DNA of 12,613 bases from Amoeboradix gromovi (lineage: Eukaryota; Sanchytriomycota; Sanchytriomycetes; Sanchytriales; Sanchytriaceae), in the NCBI GenBank assembly GCA_018985225.1, contig JADGIF010000257.1:1-12613 (forward strand). Reading direction: 5' to 3'. The translations under genes and the position numbers were made by a program. Below the pieces are notes generated by a model. The model saw nothing but the letters and a program-made list of their open reading frames with translations, had not been told where the DNA came from and did no database searches. How positions within the stretch are numbered: position 1 is the stretch's first letter; each line of letters opens with the position of its first letter. Below, piece by piece: positions 1 to 6,817 of this stretch.

Positions 1-19
1 GAGGAATACAATTAATGAA

Positions 20-440
20 AGCAAATTGGTATAATAGAAGAAGATCTTTTATTAGTGATAGCATTTCCTCCGTATGGAGCACCTCCTTTAAAAACGAGTT
101 AGTCTAGTTTTTATATTTGGTGTCCCATGTCTTAAGAAGGAGATAGCCAAAAGAATTAATTGAATCGAATGCCATTAAATATGGTACGACTCTTGATTTT
201 CCTATTCTTTATGAACTACCCAAAAAGAAATTTACACCAATAAAAAGATTTGAGATCTTTAAATCCGTTGATACAATTTCATGTCTCTTGAGTAATTCAA
301 CCAGAAAATGGAAACTTTATTCCACCAAGGTGGAAGGATTAAGAAAGAAAATATAGAATGTTTAGGAGTGTTTAGTGGGACTTATAGATCTGTGTTAAGA
401 AAGATAATGAAAGAAGAAGTACTTATCGGGTTATGGTAGT
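20..440 (+). pseudogene. Fanzor/TnpB-like N-terminal remnant
   Basis: This is a broken N-terminal part of a Fanzor (eukaryotic TnpB-like, RNA-guided nuclease family) gene. An open stretch at 147-356 carries TRKWKLYSTKVEGLRKK, which resembles the family's N-terminal block of the type 'RK.RLYPT.EQ...L..W'. After a stop and frame change it continues at 356-436 with ECLGVFSGTYRSVLRKIMKE, matching the next block (G.YR.VYN). Further upstream, around 39-110, the string ANWYNRRRSF is reminiscent of the NSWF-type start of fungal copies. Several in-frame stops and shifts show it cannot encode a protein. Seen: the motifs and the breaks. Known: the family motif layout, from memory. Inferred: the assignment. 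A TnpB of IS607 type would look the same at this level of decay. Confidence 0.6.
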
Positions 441-893
441 TATAGTCATTTTAAAGGAATTCATACTAATGCATGCGTTATGTGATAGAGCTAGAATGAT
501 TATTACACCAGAATTTAGAACTTGAAGTTTGTGTTGCAAGTGTATCAAAGCCTAGAAAAGAGATGGTATCACTGAATGGTCAACGGCAATGCCGAACTAT
601 AAATTGTCTTATTTAGTTGATATATACACGAATGCATCAATAAAGATAGAACAAGCGGTAGAAATGAGCTTTTATGCAAAGATTCCTTTGGGAGACCCAT
701 TGTCTGCATCGAGAAAAATCCTATTAATGGAATGAGTCAGTTTCTGATTGTATGTCTCATGATGCTTGTGGATTTAGACAGATCTCTAGATTTTGATCGC
801 GTCTCGCATCTAAAACTTGCAATATTGGATTTTGTCAAATTTATAATACACTACTTCAGATCACGCAATTGACACTTGTGCACTAATATCTGA

Positions 894-1700
894 TTAAAAG
901 CGAGATGACGAAGCAACTGCATCTCTCATCTGCTTCCTATGTGATTTACTCATCGCTTCTTGAATTGTGAACATTGGCAAACAAACCATCTGAAGCTGTG
1001 GAGAACAAGACAACTTTATAATTTGTAGTCGACTTTTGCTTTCTTCCGCCGATTTTTTACTACGCCGTATTTGACACACTAAACTTTTCCTTGGCTAGTA
1101 TCGCATGCACTGAGTGTATTTCATTGTCTCCAATTCCCTTGAGATTTAAAAGTCATTCCATTTTTAGGTGCTCACAAATGCACAACACGACATAAATGCT
1201 TTAAGGCCTTTATTTCTCGAAATCTTTAGATTGCCGTCAATGGATATCAATGATTATAAGTTCATATCTAGCGGTTACCATTAGATCAAAACCTGAAAGA
1301 TTTTTAGGGACTTCCGCAGCTTTATGTGCGAATTTCTGAATTGCTAAGATTATACTGTTGTTGCATTTTACTTGGAAAAACTCGAAGACTTGGATACTAA
1401 GAATATAAAATTTGGACGCAAAGACAGATTTATAGATGGAGTATCTTAATTTCTTGATGCAATTTTTCGATTGCTGAAGTCTATAACGTTTAATCCATCC
1501 AAAACTGTTTTCCCTTCTAGTATCGCCATGGCTCATACTAAAAGTCCTAGTTTTGGAAAAGATCAAGAGATGTTACAGGAAGACTGACAAAGCCTGTCAA
1601 CTAATTACACAAGCAACTGACGTAAACGTAACCCTGAGGTGGTAATAAATAAGAATGAATATATTTCAAGCTAGTGTTCTCTAATGGCATCTGGTCTCTA
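894..1700 (-). pseudogene. Fanzor/TnpB-like core remnant (RuvC domain part)
   Basis: This is a decayed central part of a Fanzor-like nuclease, read on the minus strand and so inverted relative to the N-terminal remnant at 20-440. The piece at 1566-1237 holds SHGDTRRENSFGW, then basic, coiled-coil-like sequence (RLQQSKNCIKKLRYSI), then KFAHKAAEVPKNLSGFDLM. The last corresponds to the family's conserved 'H.KAA..L...FD.I' helix. The next piece, 1079-894, contains LPMFTIQEAMSKSHRK, the family's 'LP.F.TS.M' block. In an intact protein these two blocks are nearly adjacent; here about 250 bp separates them, so there is an insertion, or two relics overlap. The catalytic DPG-type motif and the zinc ribbon are not recognisable. 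Neither piece has a convincing ATG. Confidence 0.6.
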
Positions 1701-1725
1701 TCCAATTATAAATGACTTCTTCCAA
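1640..1725 (-). repeat. Dispersed repeat module, copy 1
   Basis: On the minus strand this reads ...TATAATTGGATAGAGACC... followed by ATTCATTCTTATTTATT and ACCACCTCAGGGT. It resembles two other places in the window: 11301-11348 (CATACTTATTCAATCCCGCC, then TCAGGGTAG) and 12565-12612 (CATCCTTATTCAATCCCGCC). Translated in one frame all three give a similar string: KYIHSYLLPPQG, KYMHTYSIPPQG and KYIHPYSIPPQC. It is probably part of a mobile element associated with the Fanzor relics. I cannot tell whether it was coding. Confidence 0.5.
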
Positions 1726-1877
1726 TGTTTTCAATATTTTCAGCGGCTAGAGGTCGTCAGAGATTGATTCTAGTAATTTATTATGGAATGAAATGCGACT
1801 AAAAATAATTCCGTTAAATTAAAGGCTGAGTTTCTTGCATAGATACCACACCGTTTCAACGGCAAGACTGAGGCGCT

Positions 1878-1889
1878 ATGATTTTTTAA
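1878..1889 (+). promoter_or_regulatory. Candidate 3-codon upstream ORF before FOL2
   Basis: ATG ATT TTT TAA lies 11 nt upstream of the FOL2 ATG at 1901 and in a different frame. If the transcript starts further upstream, this uORF would lower FOL2 initiation. If transcription starts after it, it is irrelevant. No transcript data are available. Confidence 0.25.
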
Positions 1890-1900
1890 AACAAAATAAA

Positions 1901-2618
1901 ATGTCAAATAATGGATCCAAGGACGGAAAAGAATCTAGAGATATGTCACCATTTAAGTGGGAGTCCAAGAGAAGCGACTCACCCATTCCTTTTTCCAAGC
2001 TAAATTATGTCCCAAAGAACGTATCTATGGATTGCGAAGAACTAAGAGTGAAAAGAATAAGTGAAGCGGTGAGAACTATACTAGACTGTATTGGTGAGGA
2101 CCCAGAAAGAGAAGGGTTGTTGAAGACACCCGAAAGATATGCAAAAGCGTTAATGTATTTTACGAATGGATACACAGTCGACATGAAGGAAGTCATAAAC
2201 GGCGCTCTATTTCATGAGGATCATGATGAAATGGTCATTGTAAAGGATATTGATATATTTTCAATGTGTGAGCATCACATGGTACCATTCAGCGGGAAGG
2301 TTCACATTGGGTATATTCCGAATGAGCGGGTCTTAGGTTTATCAAAATTAGCCAGAATAGCTGAAGTCTATGCTCGTAGACTGCAAGTGCAGGAAAGGTT
2401 GACTAAACAGATTGCTGTGGCATTGATGAAGATTCTAGAGCCTCAAGGTATTTTGATTTAATATAGGCGTTGCCGTCGTAGTAGAATGCTGTCATTTTTG
2501 CATGATGATGAGAGGTGTACAGAAGACACAGGCAAAAACGATAACCTCATCAATGCATGGCGTTTTCCGTAACGATTCAAAGACGAGAGAAGAATTCTTT
2601 TCAATCATTAATAAATAA
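1901..2618 (+). CDS. FOL2: GTP cyclohydrolase I, spliced (19-nt intron)
   Basis: This enzyme converts GTP to 7,8-dihydroneopterin triphosphate, the first step of folate and pterin synthesis in the cytosol. The CDS is join(1901..2447, 2467..2618), 232 residues; S. cerevisiae Fol2 is 243. Residues 1-40 are variable. The core follows: [19 protein letters not shown] near 70-90, [30 protein letters not shown] (zinc Cys123 and His126), and [13 protein letters not shown]. After splicing comes [21 protein letters not shown], which supplies the third zinc ligand (Cys194), then a C-terminus with KTREEFF. Without splicing the frame stops after PQGILI and loses this essential block. The start at 1901 is chosen because it is the first in-frame ATG, in an A-rich context (AAAATAAA before it); the frame can be extended upstream only to a TTG at 1835. 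It converges on the ORF at 2643 with 24 nt between stops. Confidence 0.95.
2448..2466 (+). other. Candidate 19-nt spliceosomal intron in FOL2
   Basis: The sequence is GTATTTTGATTTAATATAG, flanked by CAAG and GCGTT, phase 1 (splits a Gly codon). Removing it joins ...LEPQG to VAVVVE, exactly the order of FOL2 proteins. It has GT and TAG ends, an in-frame TAA if retained, and TTTAAT as the only branch-like site. No TACTAAC box is present. Length is 3n+1. Confidence 0.88.
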
Positions 2619-2642
2619 TTTGAACACTTGATATTCGTCATT

Positions 2643-2834
2643 TTATAAGTCTATTTTTTTATTAATATGCTTTTGCAAATGATACGTTGGTTCTGCTAAT
2701 TTTGGAATTATTTTGTACAACTTCTTTTTGGTTATGTTGCCATTGTCATCCATAGCAGTTATTTCGCCATCTGAAATTACCTCGTGTGGTAATTTTAAAT
2801 CAAACCCTTTTGGCGATCGGATCACTCGTTCCAT
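2643..2834 (-). CDS. Unidentified small ORF, 63 residues
   Basis: I do not recognise this protein. It starts with ATG at 2834 (MERVIRSPKGFDLKLPHE), is basic and charged, and has no signal peptide, membrane segment or cysteines. A middle part, SDGEITAMDDNGNI, is rich in Asp and Gly and precedes a basic tail ending HINKKIDL. The frame stays open upstream to a TGA around 2863, adding SVPSGENKL. In its favour, its stop lies 24 nt from the FOL2 stop in convergent orientation, the same spacing as at the other convergent gene pair here, and the surrounding DNA is full of stops. Against it: it is short and has no homolog I can name. It could also be the last exon of a longer gene with tiny introns. 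Confidence 0.45.
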   Translation of the reverse strand: MERVIRSPKGFDLKLPHEVISDGEITAMDDNGNITKKKLYKIIPKLAEPTYHLQKHINKKIDL

Positions 2835-3704
2835 TAATTTGTTTTCTCCACTTGGGACACTTCAAAAACTAGGCAAACTCTAAAACATGCCTCTAACGTA
2901 GGCATATTTAAGTAGAAATGTCACATATTTTATGATCTATTCTCTAGACGATTATTCTCTTTTACATTCGTCTGCTTTGCGACTCAAGTCTTTCTATAAC
3001 CTGAATATTCCTACAATATACATGCACATAACTATCCACGGCCAAATTATAGTGGGTGCGTCAGTATAAACTTAAACTTCTACAAGATATTTGGATGCTC
3101 CTATGCTTGCCATCTTTCCTATGAAAGCTACAGTATCATTGAGGAGTGTTCATTCTTAGTGCAAATGCTTTCCTTCAAAGAGAATGGTTCGGTTTCTTGT
3201 TTTGGACATTAAAAAGACTCTTTCTGTAGTGCTTGCAACTGCAGTCATTATAGAAATCACTTTTTCAAAAGTTTATCACTCTAAATGGTCTTTATGCTTT
3301 ATCTCTAATTTTGTTTAGTATTCGTAGCAGATTCCTTTCTTAGCACAAGCTCTCTATGGACTGAGTCATAGTTTCTTGAAAATCCTTGTCTTAATACTAT
3401 TTTCTGATAGGATTTGTGTAATATTGATTTGGGAACTTACTTAATAGGGTTAACACATCTAATAACTCAACAGCATACCCTTCTTTGTCATCTCCTTTTA
3501 TCAGCAACCTACTTTCGTAAAACAGGTCTTATTAGCAGTCATCAAGTTTAAATCGTCGACTGCGACTTTCATGAGCCATATCAATCCAATTTTCCTTTTC
3601 CTATAGTTCTCTAATTGAAGAAACACAGGATACTCAGTTCTTCTGATCTCTAGAAATTGTACCCAACTCACCACAGTCAGTGCGTGTCATATCTAAATAC
3701 ATAA
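2835..3704. other. No intact gene; possibly decayed element sequence
   Basis: All six frames are broken by frequent stops over this 870-bp stretch. On the minus strand around 3505-3575 a short string, AVDDLNLMTANKTCFTK, faintly resembles the 'A..D...A.KT.FT' block that precedes the nuclease domain in Fanzor proteins, but nothing around it confirms this. The promoter of the minus-strand ORF at 2834 would also lie at the left end. I see no tRNA, repeat array or other RNA gene. Confidence 0.4.
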
Positions 3705-3994
3705 TCAAGCGACATAGAATATACTTTTACGCCCGAAATAGTGTCAAGAGGTTATCGCCTAAAGAAAGGAAAAGATATCGGTGAGTGTGATGGAGAATTC
3801 ACTAGTCGAGCATGTACTTCATGCGGCACTCTGAAGAACAAACTGTCATCACAATTGGGTAGAGACTATGTGACAGCAAACTCGTAAAGTTCCGTCTTAG
3901 ATAGTGGAATGGAGAGCAAGCACCCATGCGAAGCGACAGCGCTGCTAGTTTCTTTCAGCAAATTAATGATTTTCTCGGAAACCAGGATTTTTAA
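3705..3994 (+). pseudogene. Fanzor/TnpB-like C-terminal remnant with zinc ribbon
   Basis: This is the C-terminal end of a Fanzor-like RNA-guided nuclease. In frame at 3705-3887 it reads SRGYRLKKGKDIGECDGEF, then TSRACTSCGTLKNKL. This is the family's 'E.YTS..C..CG' block: the RuvC-II Glu followed by the first zinc knuckle. A stop and frameshift follow. At 3905-3994 another frame gives WNGEQAPMRSDSAASFF and then QQINDFLGNQDF before a stop. MRSDSAASFF matches the RuvC-III block ('RD.NAA.NI') with an Asp kept one residue later, and the second pair of zinc cysteines is lost. A tag stop at 3902 and the frameshift make it non-functional. The stop at 3992-3994 lies 17 nt before the ATG of the dynein fragment, so this element end may have created that gene's 5' boundary. 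Confidence 0.75.
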
Positions 3995-4011
3995 TTAGAT
4001 GTTTAAAACAA

Positions 4012-6793
4012 ATGTTACTTGCTCTTTCAAGTGTTCAGAACTCAAATAAGGAAGAAGTATTCAGTTACTTGGAAAGGATACTGATAGAATGGATACCTCA
4101 TGAATTAATTAGTATTCCAACTGATGTGTCTAAAAGATTGTGCGAGATTATAGTTGGAAAATGGATTCAGTTCTTAGAAACAGAAATCCAAATGATGACA
4201 TTTAATCTGAATTTGAATGATTCAATAGATTATTTGATGTCTAGAGAATCAAAGATAACTCAGTACTATGACATTATTGAGTTTGAACTAATAAAACCGG
4301 AAATATTGCAAATTCAAGATTCATACGTTTGGAACCAACTGCAGCTAATTCAGAAGACCATGATAGAGTTTAAAATAAACTGCAGCAATATGATAAAAGC
4401 ACTTGAATGTTTTTTAAAATTTAGAGGTAGCATGCATGACTGCATTTTATACCCTGAAATTATGGGATTGCTGTACACTTGCAATTCGGAGCTAAATTTA
4501 AGCACTCCTCAGACGGAATTACTATTTCATATTCTGACATGGTCCATTCGACAAGAATGCTTAGAATTATACGTTAAGGGCATGAATTTAAGTAACTTTA
4601 CAACTCGCTCAGCATATCAAGTCCTACACTCTTTTCAGTGCTTTTTGGAGGTATTTCACAGATTTGATGAACTCGATGCTTTTCATAGCGCAGTTACCCG
4701 CAACAACTCAGCTTATTTGTTAAAAGAGGTTAACCAGAGTTTATTGTTCATGAATGACATTGTGTATGTATGCAAAGCAGCAGATTCGTGCTCTTTTGAC
4801 GAAATTCAAAGTAAAATCGACAGTTTTAGTGGATCATTACTGGAAAATAGTTTAGTGAACCTAAAAGCCCAATTCTTGATTTGTTTTGGTGAGCTTGGTA
4901 AGTTATCTAATCTTTTGTTTGTTTCGATTTATGAGAATTGGAGAGCAAATTTTGTAATATTTAAATTAAAATGGGTAGTAATAGAGCAGAACATTATAGG
5001 AGTCATCAATCAGTGCTTGGAAAGCACGGATTCAATAGAACGCAGAATATCGATACTTACCTTGTTCAGAAGTTATAGATTAAGCGAAAAATGTGTTTTG
5101 TTTCTAGATATTCAAAAAAAGTCTGCTTACGACCTTATATGCTTCAGATTGCGAAACTTGAGGAAATCTTTTGATCTTAGAAAATTAGAGCCAGAAATCC
5201 CAATAGGACAATTCAAATATTGCGGGTCTGCAAACTGGGCACTCAGATACATGGATCAGACTAAATACTTGGAGCTGCTAGTAAAGTCAATAAATTTACT
5301 TGATTTGCAAGAGATAGAAAGTTTTAAGCAGCATATTCGAGTCTATGTCAGTGATACATTTCAAATGTGGAAATCTACTTTGGCAGATGACATGGATTTA
5401 TACCTGAAATACCCTATATTAGATTTGGATAGCAAAAACTCAATGACTGCTAATCTGGATTTAAAGTTTCAAAATGCCATAAACGAGGGAATCGCGTGGA
5501 AAAAAATAGGATTCGAATTGCCAGACAGATTTCAATTTTACATTTCAAATTTCTCAGAGATCGTGCAAGCATATGATAAGGTAAACGATATATGCTTAAA
5601 ATACAACGGAATATTGGAGCAGGCAGGGACAGATTTTGAGTGCTTATTTACACCACTAAAGAAAGAGGTACTAAATTCATGCCAAAAAGGTTTATATGAT
5701 TTAACTTGGAATAACTTATTAGAAGTATTTACTTTTTGTAAAAACTCGTCATTTAGTTTAGTAAATTTGTCACAAATTTGCACAAAATCAAGGAAGTTCC
5801 TGACCAGCTTTGCAAAACGAGTAGAAACTATAAAGCTCTACGGCATCATGGAAAAGGTTACAGCGCCTGCAGATGGAGTCATTGTTGAAGAATTCATTCA
5901 GCTGTTAAACGATGAATTACAGCAGCTTATACAACAATTTAAAGCCATATTTAAAGAGACTGAGACGTTAAGAAGCAATTTACAAAAAACCCTAAGATAT
6001 TTTACGGAAGAGATTTGGTCAAATGTAAAGAAAGAATTAAACAAGGCAATATATAACACACTTTTACAGTTGGAGACCAATATTTGCAAAGAATTGATTT
6101 TACTATTGTCTAAAGATGCATCTGACCAAAATGAAGACAATTTACAGTTACTTCTTACTGTTAAATTAGACAGCAGTAATAAAATGACAATTTTACCTCC
6201 AGAGAATGTCATAATTGAGCAATTCGTTACTTTCAGCAAAGTGTGCCATGATGAACTCGGCAGGTTGATGGGTGAGTGCAAAAATATACAATCTAAGACA
6301 CCAGTACACCTGACGCATAATATCTCAGAATATTATGCAAGTTGCGAATTTTCATTGGACGTTTATAACCAATTTAAGGATATTTATGAACTAAATAAAG
6401 ATGCTTATGTTCGGCGTTTTAATAAACAAAACCCTTCAATAGATGCGTTTGATGCTGAAATCCAGCGTTACTATGAGTTCATGGTTCAGATTAATTCGAA
6501 AATTGAAACTATTCAAAGCGTCAATCTTTTCTCTTTAAACCACCAAGACTCAAAACAAAGCATAGTTTTACATTGTGTACAATGGCAAGTAAGTTCTTTA
6601 ATTAATTTAGGATAAGCTTAAAGAGCTGCTTCACACCAACACTGCAAAAAACGTGGACTCGCTCACACAATTAAATTATTCATTGGTGTCAAAAGAGATT
6701 GATGAGCAAATTCGCATTCTTGACAAGCACAATTATGACACAAAGTCTATATCTAACAAGTATAAGCAAGCTATGCTGAGACTAATTAAGTAG
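4012..6793 (+). CDS. DYN1: Dynein heavy-chain tail fragment, motor absent
   Basis: This encodes part of the cytoplasmic dynein heavy-chain stem (DHC_N1 region), which binds intermediate chains. The CDS is join(4012..6588, 6611..6793), 919 residues; complete heavy chains exceed 4,000. Matches to the dynein tail are: EVFSYLERILIEWI near 15-28, PEIPIGQFKYCG and ANWALRYM near 394-414, INEGIAWKKIGFELP and ...VNDICLKYNGIL near 490-535, KGLYDLTWNNL near 559-569, and YELNKDAYVRRFNKQNP near 792-808, leading to HCVQWQ|DKLKELL across the intron. The N-terminal roughly 200 residues (dimerisation) and everything from the linker onward (AAA ring, stalk) are absent. The first in-frame ATG is 17 nt after a Fanzor relic, and an in-frame TGA at 3967 excludes a longer start. 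The frame is open throughout, so it may be a new gene, a truncated duplicate or a young pseudogene. The family is clear; function is unknown. Confidence 0.78.
6589..6610 (+). other. Candidate 22-nt spliceosomal intron in dynein-tail gene
   Basis: The segment starts GTAAGTTC and ends AATTAATTTAG, phase 0, between CAA (Gln) and GAT (Asp). Retention leads to a TAA at 6613-6615. The downstream frame has TAG (6608-6610) directly before GAT, so a simple one-base frameshift cannot join the exons but removal of this GT...AG block does. The product continues as WQ|DKLKELL, like the tail's '.W...L..LL' pattern. Length is 3n+1. Confidence 0.8.
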
Positions 6794-6817
6794 CGCAGTG
6801 TAATAAATAGTTTCTAT
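6794..6817. terminator. Shared convergent 3' region, dynein-tail gene / IML1
   Basis: Only 24 nt separate the two stop codons. The stretch contains TAATAAATAG, which could serve as an A-rich 3'-processing element for the plus-strand transcript. Poly(A) sites of both genes must fall here or inside the partner's coding region, so the mature transcripts probably overlap. Confidence 0.4.

Noticed and set aside
1835-1900. Upstream extension of FOL2 starting at 1835
   Set aside because: The codon at 1835 is TTG. The first in-frame ATG is at 1901 with a good A-rich context, and the extension shows no family similarity.
2381-2383. CUG-Ser genetic code
   Set aside because: CTG here encodes the Leu of the highly conserved [13 protein letters not shown] stretch of GTP cyclohydrolase I, so the standard reading fits.
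2448-2618. FOL2 as a frameshifted pseudogene
   Set aside because: The break coincides with a GT...AG block whose removal restores a complete, family-typical C-terminus. The same kind of block repairs IML1 and the dynein-tail gene.
3740-3890. The CxxC string near 3810 as part of a host zinc-finger gene
   Set aside because: The surrounding order (basic helix, Glu, TS, C..CG, then R.D..A) matches the Fanzor/TnpB C-terminus, and the frame is broken.
5538-6281. Minus-strand open frames inside the dynein-tail gene (5538-5783 and 5898-6281)
   Set aside because: They lie antisense to a clear dynein coding frame and have no motif of their own.
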